20,301 nucleotides of DNA from an uncultured Alphaproteobacteria bacterium (GCA_902619055.1 CACNCW010000016.1:1-20301); one strand, 5' to 3'. Shown: positions 8,930-16,376, counted from the first letter of the stretch. Notes: a model not told the origin generated them from the letters alone. Made by a program: numbers and translations.

Positions 8930-9398
8930 ATTTTTTTAGTTTAGGCCAATCATTATCACTTAAAATATAACCAACACAATTTCTAGAACCACACTTACAA
9001 ATGTGATCCACAAAATCTGTATCAAAAGGATAACCATAGTTATAAAAAAGTTCGGCACCTTTTTTTATTCGTTTAATGGAAGAAATCCAAATTTCATTAT
9101 CTATGATGTCTACTTCACAATTAGGATTACATGAGTGATTAATAAATTTTGCAAAATTATAATCAACATCACCGTCAATGTCGTATCGCTTGTTTAGTTC
9201 AAAAACATAGACCATGCCATTATTTTTATCTTTTTTTGCTTTACGGATTTGTTTATCTGCTCTTTTGTCACCCTCTCTTTTAGTAACTTTATCACCAATA
9301 TATTGGATTATTTTCTGGCCTTTTTTAATATTAGTTTTTGCAAATAATCCAGAACCGTGAAGGGGTGATTTTTTTTTAAACCAAATTTTCTGCGTCAT
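8898..9398 (-). CDS. SET-domain protein (putative lysine methyltransferase)
   Basis: This 166-residue protein contains a nearly complete SET domain with a post-SET motif. Proteins of this family transfer methyl groups from S-adenosylmethionine to lysine side chains. Visible elements are GSGLFA (residues 15-20), FINHSCNPNC (85-94, the pseudoknot segment), ELFYNYGY (116-123, with the conserved tyrosines), and CKCGSRNC (134-141), which with C90 can form the post-SET zinc site. The tail is lysine-rich. I chose the ATG at 9398, immediately before the domain. An upstream ATG at 9521 would add 41 poorly conserved-looking residues and run into the divergent plcP gene. It overlaps phoR by 32 bases and is the first gene of the minus-strand pho operon. 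Its target protein is unknown. Confidence 0.88.
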   Translation of the reverse strand: MTQKIWFKKKSPLHGSGLFAKTNIKKGQKIIQYIGDKVTKREGDKRADKQIRKAKKDKNNGMVYVFELNKRYDIDGDVDYNFAKFINHSCNPNCEVDIIDNEIWISSIKRIKKGAELFYNYGYPFDTDFVDHICKCGSRNCVGYILSDNDWPKLKKYEKKTKTKSK

Positions 9399-9399
9399 A

Positions 9400-9430
9400 C
9401 TGTTATTTTTATACAATACACACATATAAT
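9400..9430 (+). promoter_or_regulatory. Candidate PHO box and -10 element for plcP-agt
   Basis: CTGTTAT (9400-9406), spacer TTTT and ATACAAT (9411-9417) give two units with an 11-base period. The first differs from CTGTAAT, the pstS-upstream unit, at one base. A perfect TATAAT follows at 9425-9430, seven bases after the box, somewhat closer than the ten typical of E. coli PHO promoters. The site begins right beside the SET gene start. It is weaker than the other boxes, and the background is AT-rich. Confidence 0.4.
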
Positions 9431-9440
9431 AATAAATTGT

Positions 9441-9446
9441 ATTATA
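9441..9446 (-). promoter_or_regulatory. Candidate -10 element for the SET-phoR-pst operon
   Basis: Within the 86-base divergent gap between the SET gene and plcP, the minus strand carries TATAAT at 9446-9441. This would place transcription start near 9434, about 36 bases before the SET ATG. No good -35 lies at 17 bases, and no convincing PHO repeat precedes it on this strand. In AT-rich DNA such a hexamer can occur by chance. Confidence 0.35.
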
Positions 9447-9484
9447 AAATGATACTTTTATGTATAAGAACAAATCTTTAATTA

Positions 9485-10297
9485 ATGAAATTTGAAAGTA
9501 ATAAAAAATTTTACCGCACAATTTGGATTTCGGATACCCATCTAGGAACCAGTGGTTGTAAAAGCAAAATGCTTTTAGAATTCTTAGAAGAAACAGATTC
9601 AGAATATTTATTTTTAGTAGGCGACATTGTAGATGGATGGCGCATGCGTAAGAAAATGTATTGGCCTCAAGAACATAATGATGTGGTTCAAAAAGTTTTA
9701 AAAAAAGCGAAAAATGGAACTAAGGTAGTGCTTATCCCAGGAAATCATGATGAAGTATTAAAAGATTTTACAAATTTTTCCTTTGGAGAAATTTCAATCA
9801 AAAATGAAGATACACATCAATTAGCTGATGGAAGGAAAGTACTGATTACACACGGAGATGAGTTTGATGCTGTGATCATTAATGCAAGATGGTTAGCCAA
9901 AGTGGGATCAGCACTTTATGAATATTTACTAAAGTTAAATAATGTATTTAATTTTATTCGACGAAAGATGGGTTTATCTTACTGGTCACTGTCTCAATAT
10001 TTAAAAAAGAAAACAAAGCATGCAACAAACTTTATTAGTAATTTTGAGTTTGCTGTATCTGATAGGGCAAGAAGAGAAAATGCCGATGTCGTTGTGTGCG
10101 GGCATATACATAGACCTGAAATAAAGGAATTAAATGGTGTTCTCTATTGTAATGATGGTGACTGGATTGAAAGTTGCACAGCACTCGTTGAAGATGAAAT
10201 AGGAAATTTATCTATTCTTAATTGGCCCGAAGAAAGAGAAAAATTAAAATTAATTTCTTTTGAAGAAAGACGAAAAATTAAAGAGGATGCAGCCTAA
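9485..10297 (+). CDS. plcP: PlcP-type metallophosphoesterase (phospholipase C of lipid remodelling)
   Basis: This 270-residue calcineurin-like phosphoesterase has all its metal ligands visible: D17 and H19 in WISDTHLG, D47 in VGDIVDGW, N87/H88 in IPGNHDE, H123 in THGDEFD, and GHIH at 206-209. Genomes often label such proteins UDP-2,3-diacylglucosamine hydrolase. However, the next gene is a GT4 glycosyltransferase, and that pairing is the PlcP-Agt system known from phosphate-starved marine heterotrophs, including SAR11 relatives. There PlcP removes the headgroup of phospholipids to leave diacylglycerol. No signal peptide is seen, so it acts at the cytoplasmic membrane face. It is divergent from the pho operon and probably PhoB-controlled. 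LpxH-like activity is the alternative. Confidence 0.85.
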   Translation: MKFESNKKFYRTIWISDTHLGTSGCKSKMLLEFLEETDSEYLFLVGDIVDGWRMRKKMYWPQEHNDVVQKVLKKAKNGTKVVLIPGNHDEVLKDFTNFSFGEISIKNEDTHQLADGRKVLITHGDEFDAVIINARWLAKVGSALYEYLLKLNNVFNFIRRKMGLSYWSLSQYLKKKTKHATNFISNFEFAVSDRARRENADVVVCGHIHRPEIKELNGVLYCNDGDWIESCTALVEDEIGNLSILNWPEEREKLKLISFEERRKIKEDAA

Positions 10298-11288
10298 AAA
10301 AATCGCGTTAATTAGTGATGCGTGGGTTCCTCAGGTAAATGGCGTAGTTACGACATTTCAAAGCGTTATACCTATTCTAGAAAAAAAAGGTTTTGAAATT
10401 AAAATATTACATCCTGAGATGTTTAATAATTTTAGTTATCCTTGGTATAAAGAAATAAAAATTTCTTACAATACTAAAAAAGTTACTGAAAAATTTTTTA
10501 AAGAATTTAATCCGGATATTGTTCATATAATGACTGAAGGTCCGGTAGGTTTTGCTGGTCGTAAGTACTGTCTTAAAAATAAACTACAATACACTTCTTC
10601 CTTTCACACCCGTTTTCCTGACTACATTAAGCAAAGAGCTTTTATCCCAAAGAGATTTACATACTCCATATTAAGAAGACTACATAGTGATTCAGAAAGA
10701 GTTCTTGTTCCATCAGTTTCAATGCTAAATGAGTTAAAAAAATATAATTTTAAAAATTTAGTAGTTTGGAATAGAGGTGTTGATACAGAATTATTTAATC
10801 CAAATAAAAGAGACACAAACAGTAAAGATAGACAACTGACTTATGTTGGTAGAGTAGCAATTGAAAAAAATATTGAAGAATTTTTAAAACTTAAAGGAAA
10901 TTATAATAAAACTGTTGTGGGTGATGGTCCCGAATTACAAAAATATATTAATAAATATCCTGAAATAAATTTTGTCGGTGTAAAAACTGGAGATGAACTA
11001 GCAAAATATTATGCAAACGCAGATGTATTTGTCTTTCCTTCTAAAACAGACACTTTAGGAAATGTAATACTTGAAGCATTGGCTAGTGGAACACCAATTG
11101 CTGCATATCCAGTAACCGGGCCCATAGATGTATTAACAGATGAAAAGATTAACACTTTAGATAATGACTTGTTACAATCAGTTAAGAAGGCACTTAAAGT
11201 AAAAAGAGTTGATTGTAGAAATTTTACTCTTAAATTAACTTGGGACAAATGTGTGAATGAATTTTTAGAATTCATGGTAAAAGTTTAG
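10287..11288 (+). CDS. agt: GT4 diacylglycerol glycosyltransferase of lipid remodelling
   Basis: This glycosyltransferase of family GT4 (333 residues) probably transfers a sugar from a nucleotide sugar to the diacylglycerol made by PlcP, giving a phosphorus-free glycolipid. The N-domain opens IALISDAWVPQVNGVVTTF, and the lipid/acceptor side has FHTRFPDYIKQRAF. The C-domain has NRGVDTELFNP, YVGRVAIEKNIEEFL, VVGDGPELQKY, and the donor loop KTDTLGNVILEALASGTP, a TDT...E variant of the EX7E motif found in MgdA/SqdX/mannosyl-like GT4 enzymes. The chosen ATG (10287) overlaps the plcP stop by 11 bases and is directly preceded by AGAGG. An ATG at 10260 would add nine charged residues. Whether glucose, galactose or glucuronate is transferred cannot be read from the sequence. 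Confidence 0.82.
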   Translation: MQPKKIALISDAWVPQVNGVVTTFQSVIPILEKKGFEIKILHPEMFNNFSYPWYKEIKISYNTKKVTEKFFKEFNPDIVHIMTEGPVGFAGRKYCLKNKLQYTSSFHTRFPDYIKQRAFIPKRFTYSILRRLHSDSERVLVPSVSMLNELKKYNFKNLVVWNRGVDTELFNPNKRDTNSKDRQLTYVGRVAIEKNIEEFLKLKGNYNKTVVGDGPELQKYINKYPEINFVGVKTGDELAKYYANADVFVFPSKTDTLGNVILEALASGTPIAAYPVTGPIDVLTDEKINTLDNDLLQSVKKALKVKRVDCRNFTLKLTWDKCVNEFLEFMVKV

Positions 11289-11308
11289 TTATTTAAGGTA
11301 ATTTTATA

Positions 11309-11965
11309 GTGACATTTTCTTTAAGACAAAAAATACTAGCAGAATTTATTGGGACATATTTTCTTGTACTAACAGTTGTAGGTAGTGGAATTATGGGAGA
11401 ATTAATGTCAAATGACCTTGGTATAATATTACTAGGAAACACTATCGCAACAGGTGCCATTTTATATGTAATTATTTCTATGTTTATTAATATCTCAGGA
11501 GCGTACTTTAATCCTGCTGTTGTATTAAGTGATATTATCCAAAAAAATATTCCTATTAATTACGGAATAATTTTTATTTTTACTCAGATTATTGCTGGTA
11601 TATTTGGTTGTTTAACTGCAAATTGGTATTTTGAATATCCTATAATTGAATGGTCACTCAATGAAAGAGTTGGTGTATTTAAATTCTTTTCAGAAATAAT
11701 TGCAACTGTTGGATTATTATTAACTATTTTTATATTAAAAGAGGTAAACAAGGAAAGAATAGCTATTGGTGTAGCTCTATTTATTACCGCAGGATATTGG
11801 TTTACTTCATCAACAAGTTTTGCAAATCCAGCAGTAACTATAGGAAGAATGTTTACAGATAGTTTTAGTGGAATAAGTCCATCAAGTGTTCTAGGTTTTA
11901 TTTTAGCTCAGATTATTGGTGCTCTTATTGCTACAATTATTGTTAGATTGTTTTTTAAAAATTAG
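11309..11965 (+). CDS. Aquaporin/MIP channel resembling arsenic-linked AqpS
   Basis: This 218-residue membrane channel of the major intrinsic protein family has about six transmembrane helices and both pore-loop NPA motifs: NPA at 68-70 (SGAYFNPAVVLSD) and NPA at 173-175 (SSTSFANPAVTIGR). In most aquaporins an arginine follows the second NPA and forms the ar/R filter; here V176 takes that place, with R180 further on. As I recall, AqpS of Sinorhizobium, found in an ars operon and conducting arsenicals, has the same change. The GTG start is supported by AAGG at 11295-11298. It lies 20 bases after agt, so it is likely third in the plcP operon. It ends overlapping the ppx stop by four bases. Substrate (arsenite, methylarsenate, glycerol) is inferred. 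Confidence 0.8.
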   Translation: MTFSLRQKILAEFIGTYFLVLTVVGSGIMGELMSNDLGIILLGNTIATGAILYVIISMFINISGAYFNPAVVLSDIIQKNIPINYGIIFIFTQIIAGIFGCLTANWYFEYPIIEWSLNERVGVFKFFSEIIATVGLLLTIFILKEVNKERIAIGVALFITAGYWFTSSTSFANPAVTIGRMFTDSFSGISPSSVLGFILAQIIGALIATIIVRLFFKN

Positions 11966-12867
11966 TTCAACATATCGTACAAGTAGCCTTCACGGATTCC
12001 ATATCTTACAAAAATAATATTTTTAATGTTATAAAATGAAGCAAGGCTAAATAAAATATATGTAGATAATTTTAATTTATCTAATCGATTGGGTTGGACA
12101 ACATTCAATTTTTGAATTTGTTTTTTTTCCATAGAGTATAATTTGTGATAAAATATTTCTAACTCTGAAAATGGTATCATGTACCCATGTAATTTATTTT
12201 TCTTGATTCCATTTAGGTGCAAATGAAGTTTTGCAAGATTGCGCCACATGCCTCCAATAACATAAATATTTCCTACGTTTTTAGAAAATTTAAGAGATTG
12301 GTTTTTAAATTTAGAAAATAAAAAATTATCAAATTTAATTTTAGTAGTTTTGTACATATCAGATTCACTTCTTAAGATGCCAATTTTTAAACTTTTAGTT
12401 TCAAGTATGTTTTCATTTTTTATGGTACTAAGTTCTAAACTTCCACCTCCCAAGTCAGCAACTAAACCAATTGGATTTTTTATTGAACTAATTACACCTA
12501 GGGATCCGCATTTAGCCTCATTTTTTGGTGAGAGCACTTCTACTCTAACTGACTTTTTTTTCTTGAAGGGTTCAATAATTTCTTTTCCATTTATTGTTTC
12601 ACGAATTGCGGCCGTTGCAATTATATGAATATCTGAGGACTCATAATCTTTTGCAATCTTAATATATTCTTCTAAGCATTTTATAGCTTCTTTTATTTTT
12701 ATCGATGGGAGTTTACCTATTTTAATACTTTCACCTAATTTTAAGAATTCTCTTTTTTGATAAAGTATTGGAAAAGGATGAATAGCTTGCGCGTATATAA
12801 CTAGTCTAAATGTATTAGAGCCTAGATCAATAACTGTTATGGGATTTTTATTTTTCTTTTTAGCCAT
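11962..12867 (-). CDS. ppx: Exopolyphosphatase / Ppx-GppA family phosphatase (short form)
   Basis: This 301-residue protein of the Ppx/GppA family (ASKHA fold) removes terminal phosphate from polyphosphate or from pppGpp. The N-terminal phosphate-binding loop is VIDLGSNTFRLVIY (about 13-26). The second loop is LVADLGGGSLELS near residues 135-147, and IIATAAIRETING lies between them. It ends soon after the two ASKHA domains and lacks the C-terminal HD-like domain of the 500-residue E. coli enzymes; many alphaproteobacterial members are this short. It faces the aquaporin end to end with overlapping stops, and its start is 32 bases from the divergent sixA. Nearby ppk1 favours polyphosphate as substrate. 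GppA activity cannot be excluded. Confidence 0.88.
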   Translation of the reverse strand: MAKKKNKNPITVIDLGSNTFRLVIYAQAIHPFPILYQKREFLKLGESIKIGKLPSIKIKEAIKCLEEYIKIAKDYESSDIHIIATAAIRETINGKEIIEPFKKKKSVRVEVLSPKNEAKCGSLGVISSIKNPIGLVADLGGGSLELSTIKNENILETKSLKIGILRSESDMYKTTKIKFDNFLFSKFKNQSLKFSKNVGNIYVIGGMWRNLAKLHLHLNGIKKNKLHGYMIPFSELEIFYHKLYSMEKKQIQKLNVVQPNRLDKLKLSTYILFSLASFYNIKNIIFVRYGIREGYLYDMLN

Positions 12868-12899
12868 GGAAATGTATACATCTAAAGTATTAAACTCGA

Positions 12900-13358
12900 A
12901 TGCTACAAGTCTATTTATTACGTCACGCCAAATCTAGTTGGGATAATTTAGAACTTGATGACATTGATAGGCCGCTGAATAAAAGAGGTATGAGAAACGC
13001 AAAACAATTTTCTAAAATATTAGATAAAAGAAAATTTCAAATTAATCAGATAATATGTTCTCCTTCTAAAAGAACAACTAGCACATATGATATAATTTCT
13101 AATTCATTTGATCGCTCAGTAAAATTTACAATTGATAACGATATTTATGAATGCCCACCAAATATACTTGTAAGAAAAATTAAAAAATTAAAAAAAAATA
13201 CTCTTATCATTGGACACAACCCTAGTTTGATAGAATCAATTAATATTTTATGTAATTCAAATATTGAACATTTTCCAACCTGTGCTTTTGCTATAATATC
13301 CTTTAAAAATAGCTGGACTATTGATAAAATTTTAAAACCAAAAAATAAAAATTATTAA
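12900..13358 (+). CDS. sixA: SixA-type histidine phosphatase
   Basis: This 152-residue single-domain protein of the histidine phosphatase superfamily has the catalytic RHA signature at residues 8-10 (LLRHAKSSWDN, H9 nucleophile), the DRPLNKRG segment, SPSKRTTST with the second conserved arginine, and the second histidine at H106 in IIGHNPSL. SixA proteins remove phosphate from phosphohistidine, classically on phosphotransfer domains and on nitrogen-PTS proteins. The gene is divergent from ppx and lies 62 bases before ppk1 on the same strand, so it is probably co-transcribed with the polyphosphate kinase, itself a phosphohistidine enzyme. No Shine-Dalgarno is obvious, and the start lies in a very short divergent gap. 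Confidence 0.87.
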   Translation: MLQVYLLRHAKSSWDNLELDDIDRPLNKRGMRNAKQFSKILDKRKFQINQIICSPSKRTTSTYDIISNSFDRSVKFTIDNDIYECPPNILVRKIKKLKKNTLIIGHNPSLIESINILCNSNIEHFPTCAFAIISFKNSWTIDKILKPKNKNY

Positions 13359-13420
13359 AGAAATATGAATTTTTTATGAACATGTTTTTTTTTTATACCT
13401 AAAAAATATAAAAAAAAATT

Positions 13421-15520
13421 ATGTTAAAAAAAAATACCACTTATAACTATGCAAACAGGGAATTGTCTTGGCTAAAATTCAATGAAAGAGTCTTAAGTCA
13501 GACATCTGATAGTAAAATTCCACTTTTAGAAAGGGTTAGATTTTTATCAATAGCATTCTCTAATTTAGATGAATTTTTTATGGTTAGAGTAGCAGGATTG
13601 AATGTTCAAAAATTTTCACGACATAAAAGTTTTGATGGATTAACACCACAACAACAACTCAAGCTGATAGATAAAGAAACATCGAAGATGATTTCAAATA
13701 TAAAATCAATATGGATAGATTTACTAAGAGAGCTTTCAGAAAACAAAATCCATATAGATGTAGAAAAAACACTGAAAACAAAAGATAAAACATTTATTAA
13801 AAATTATTTAGAAGAAAATAATTGGGGAGTTTTAACGCCAATTATTATTGATCCATCGCACCCATTTCCTTTTATACCAAATAAAGAAACAACCTTAGTA
13901 TGTCGTTTAATAAATAATAAAAAAACTTTTTATGGAATACTGAGAGTGCCAGAGGGATTAGAAAAATTTATTAAATTACCTGGTAAAAAAACACGTTTTG
14001 TATCTATGGAGACAGCCCTACTTATTTCTCTAAAAGAAATTTTCCAGTGTGATAGGGTTTTGGATAAAGGTGTTTTTAGACCAATTAGGAATAGTGAATT
14101 AGAATTAGGTGGTGAGGGAGAAGATTTATTTTTAGTATTTCAAAAAGCTATTTTTGAGAGAAGAAGACAAGAGGTAATAAGAATTGATTTTGATGAAAGT
14201 ATATCTAGTCACTTAATTAAATTCATAAATAAAAAACTTAACTATAAGGATGTAAATACATATAAACTGCCAATACCCGTTAATCTTTCGAGTATAGAGT
14301 CAATTTTTTTGAAAGATTTTAAAAAATTATTTTTTCCAAAATTTAAGGTACGATTTCCTGAAAGAATTAAAGATTTTAAAAATGATTATTTTAAAGCTAT
14401 AGCAAATAAAGATATTGTTATTCATCACCCTTTTGAATCTTTTGAAGTAGTGACTCAGTTTATTGATCAAGCTGCAGATGACCCAAAAGTCTTATCAATA
14501 AAACATACTTTATACCGAACTACTGATGACTCACCAATAGAAGCAAGTTTAGTTAGAGCAGCACAAAAAGGAAAATTAGTAACTGTCATTATAGAGTTGC
14601 AAGCACGTTTTGATGAAGAGCGTAACTTAAAATGGGCAAAAGAATTAGAATTAGCTGGAGCGCAAGTTGTTTTTGGCAATATTGATATGAAAACTCATGC
14701 AAAAATTACACTTGTAACAAGGAAGCAAATGAATTCTGTTGTAAATTACGCACATTATGGAACAGGTAATTATCACCCAAGAAATGCAAGAGTTTATATG
14801 GATTTATCTTACTTCACCTGTGACAAAACATTAACAAATGATGCTGCAAAAATGTTTAATTATTTAACTAGTTATTCAGAACCAACCACAATAAAAAAAA
14901 TAGTATATTCTCCAATAACTGCAAGAAACAAATTAAATGAACTAATTAGAAATGAAATTACAAATGCTGGAAAAAATAAACCATCTGGAATAGTATGTAA
15001 GTGTAATTCTCTTGTTGATAAACAAATTATTGATGAATTTTATAAAGCATCTCAAAAAAATGTAAAAATTGAATTGTTGATAAGAGGAATTTGCTCTCTA
15101 ATACCTGGTAAAGAAAATCTATCGGAAAATATAGTTGTTAAAAGTATAATTGGTCGTTTTTTAGAACATACGAGAATATATTGTTTTTATAACGGTCATA
15201 AATTCCCTCATAGAAAAAATATCTTGTTTATTTCTTCTGCCGATTTAATGCAAAGAAATCTAGATAGGAGGGTTGAAACATTCATCCCTATTGAAAATGA
15301 AACTGTACATGAACAAATATTAAATCAGATCTTAATTGCCAGTATGGCAGATAATACAAATTCTTGGCAAATGTTGAGTAATGGCAATTATCAGAAAAAA
15401 GAAATATCAAGCAAAGAAAAAAAATTTTCCTCTCACAATTTTTTTATCAAAAATCCAAGCTTGTCTGGGAGGGGTTCAGCAAAACTCAAATCTAGAGCTA
15501 AGTCTAATTTAAAAATTTGA
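13421..15520 (+). CDS. ppk1: Polyphosphate kinase 1
   Basis: This 699-residue PPK1 reversibly makes inorganic polyphosphate from ATP and is normally membrane-associated. The N-domain starts YANRELSWLKFNERVL, the standard PPK1 opening, followed by SNLDEFFMVRVAG. The catalytic phospholipase-D-like domains carry H426 in KTHAKITLVTRK, corresponding to the autophosphorylated histidine of E. coli PPK (H435). Next come HYGTGNYHPRNARVY and the second histidine, H583, in FLEHTRIYCFYNGH. IFISSADLMQRNLDRRVE-type residues lie near the end, and the tail is basic. All key residues are present and the length is normal. It follows sixA and is convergent with arsC. An AT-rich leader without a clear promoter separates it from sixA. 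Confidence 0.97.
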   Translation: MLKKNTTYNYANRELSWLKFNERVLSQTSDSKIPLLERVRFLSIAFSNLDEFFMVRVAGLNVQKFSRHKSFDGLTPQQQLKLIDKETSKMISNIKSIWIDLLRELSENKIHIDVEKTLKTKDKTFIKNYLEENNWGVLTPIIIDPSHPFPFIPNKETTLVCRLINNKKTFYGILRVPEGLEKFIKLPGKKTRFVSMETALLISLKEIFQCDRVLDKGVFRPIRNSELELGGEGEDLFLVFQKAIFERRRQEVIRIDFDESISSHLIKFINKKLNYKDVNTYKLPIPVNLSSIESIFLKDFKKLFFPKFKVRFPERIKDFKNDYFKAIANKDIVIHHPFESFEVVTQFIDQAADDPKVLSIKHTLYRTTDDSPIEASLVRAAQKGKLVTVIIELQARFDEERNLKWAKELELAGAQVVFGNIDMKTHAKITLVTRKQMNSVVNYAHYGTGNYHPRNARVYMDLSYFTCDKTLTNDAAKMFNYLTSYSEPTTIKKIVYSPITARNKLNELIRNEITNAGKNKPSGIVCKCNSLVDKQIIDEFYKASQKNVKIELLIRGICSLIPGKENLSENIVVKSIIGRFLEHTRIYCFYNGHKFPHRKNILFISSADLMQRNLDRRVETFIPIENETVHEQILNQILIASMADNTNSWQMLSNGNYQKKEISSKEKKFSSHNFFIKNPSLSGRGSAKLKSRAKSNLKI

Positions 15521-15526
15521 AAATGG

Positions 15527-15611
15527 AATTTAATCCCACTCACAATAATTGGACATAAGCAGGAAGAAATAATACTGCGAGTGGTAAGATGTAATTAAAT
15601 TTTATTTTTTA
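15527..15611 (+). other. Long inverted structure after ppk1, possible terminator or RNA
   Basis: Starting seven bases after the ppk1 stop, AATTTAAT (15527-15534) can pair with ATTAAATT (15594-15601), and CCACTC (15536-15541) can pair with GAGTGG (15579-15584). They enclose 37 bases and are followed by a T-rich run to 15611. It could be a large-loop terminator of ppk1 or a structured 3' RNA. It matches no RNA family that I recognise. No ORF longer than 11 codons is present here. Confidence 0.4.
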
Positions 15612-15630
15612 CAGACGTGTTAATAGAATA

Positions 15631-15650
15631 TTAAATTTTTATAAATTTAA
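15631..15650. terminator. AT hairpin between convergent ppk1 and arsC, possible two-way terminator
   Basis: TTAAATTT (15631-15638), loop TTAT, AAATTTAA (15643-15650) form a perfect eight-pair stem midway between two convergent genes. T-rich DNA follows on the plus strand. All pairs are A-T, so the hairpin is weak; its position is the main support. Confidence 0.4.
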
Positions 15651-15666
15651 TTAATTTTTAACTTCA

Positions 15667-16086
15667 TTAATTCTCAAATAAATTTTTTAGTTCTTTCAAT
15701 TTATCAAAAATTGAATCTCTTACTTCTCTAAATTTATCTAATTGGTTTGAACTAAAATGATCTGATGCCGGATCATCAAATGGTATTGAAAATATCTGAG
15801 CTTTGGAATTTAAAACTGGACATACCTCTTCTTTACAAAGCGTAAAAACGGTATTTAATTCATCTCTAAATTTGTTGTCTAAACTTTCAAAATCTTTTGA
15901 ATAATGTTTTGATATATCAATATCGATTTCACCCATAACCTCGATAGCATTAGGATTAACTTCTTTGGGCACTGATCCTGCACTTTGAATAATGCAATTA
16001 GGATATAATTTTTTTGCAATTCCTTCAGCCATTTGACTTCTTGCTGAATTAGCAACACACATAAAAAGAATATTTTTATTTTTCAT
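15667..16086 (-). CDS. arsC: Arsenate reductase, thioredoxin-coupled (low-molecular-weight phosphatase fold)
   Basis: This 139-residue protein of the low-molecular-weight tyrosine phosphatase fold reduces arsenate to arsenite. The P-loop is C10-VANSA-R16-S with QMAEG behind it, as in Staphylococcus pI258 ArsC. The two further redox cysteines expected in that class are present as C84 and C89 (FTLCKEEVCPV), and the DDPAS acid segment is near 104-108. The cysteine triad supports an arsenate reductase with thioredoxin rather than a protein phosphatase. Arsenate enters by phosphate transporters, which explains its place among pst, pit and pho genes. Its ATG overlaps the stop of the preceding small membrane gene (ATGA), so translation is probably coupled. 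No arsR repressor gene is seen. Confidence 0.9.
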   Translation of the reverse strand: MKNKNILFMCVANSARSQMAEGIAKKLYPNCIIQSAGSVPKEVNPNAIEVMGEIDIDISKHYSKDFESLDNKFRDELNTVFTLCKEEVCPVLNSKAQIFSIPFDDPASDHFSSNQLDKFREVRDSIFDKLKELKNLFEN

Positions 16087-16310
16087 GTTAGCAAATAAAT
16101 ATATCCAAAAATAAATAGTGGGAGTTGTAAACCAAAGTTTGTGAGCAGAGCTCTATCTTTTGTCATATAACCAACAATTGACCAACCAACAGCACCTGTA
16201 CCGTGAATAATTATGTTAATTGGATACGCATTTAAATTGGTTAATAATATTCCTGATAAAATTAACGCGGTGCTAAACCACTTAATTCTATTAATTGATA
16301 AATCTGTCAT
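16083..16310 (-). CDS. Small membrane protein coupled to arsC, function unknown
   Basis: This 75-residue hydrophobic protein is one I cannot assign to a named function. It has about three hydrophobic segments: residues 11-25 (FSTALILSGILLTNL), 30-48 (around IIIHGTGAVGWSIVGYM) and 57-75 (TNFGLQLPLFIFGYIYLLT). A short charged stretch (TKDRA) lies between the last two. Conserved-looking G, H and W residues sit in the middle helix. Its stop overlaps the arsC start (ATGA), so the pair is probably translated together, and it would be the first gene of a two-gene operon. A role in arsenic or phosphate handling is suggested only by this coupling. The ATG at 16310 has AGGAG at 16321-16317 on the minus strand, a good Shine-Dalgarno at six bases, which supports a real gene. 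Confidence 0.75.
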   Translation of the reverse strand: MTDLSINRIKWFSTALILSGILLTNLNAYPINIIIHGTGAVGWSIVGYMTKDRALLTNFGLQLPLFIFGYIYLLT

Positions 16311-16376
16311 ATCTTCTCCTAAATTCTATATATTGCGAATATTACACTTTACTTAAAGATAAAGATATTAATCAAA

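Noticed and set aside
9399..9521. Upstream extension of the SET gene by 41 residues to an ATG at 9521
   Set aside because: The added segment is tyrosine/phenylalanine-rich, contains no SET sequence, and overlaps the divergent plcP start by 37 bases. The domain begins right at the 9398 ATG.
10260..10286. Longer agt start at 10260 (adds nine residues)
   Set aside because: No Shine-Dalgarno precedes it, the added residues are highly charged, and GT4 homology begins right after the ATG at 10287. It cannot be fully excluded.
9485..10297. Annotation of the metallophosphoesterase as LpxH for lipid A synthesis
   Set aside because: The fold would allow it, but overlap with a GT4 glycosyltransferase and the pho setting fit PlcP far better.
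13359..13420. Promoter or small gene in the sixA-ppk1 gap
   Set aside because: The 62 bases are almost wholly A and T with no clear hexamer pair, repeat or open frame.
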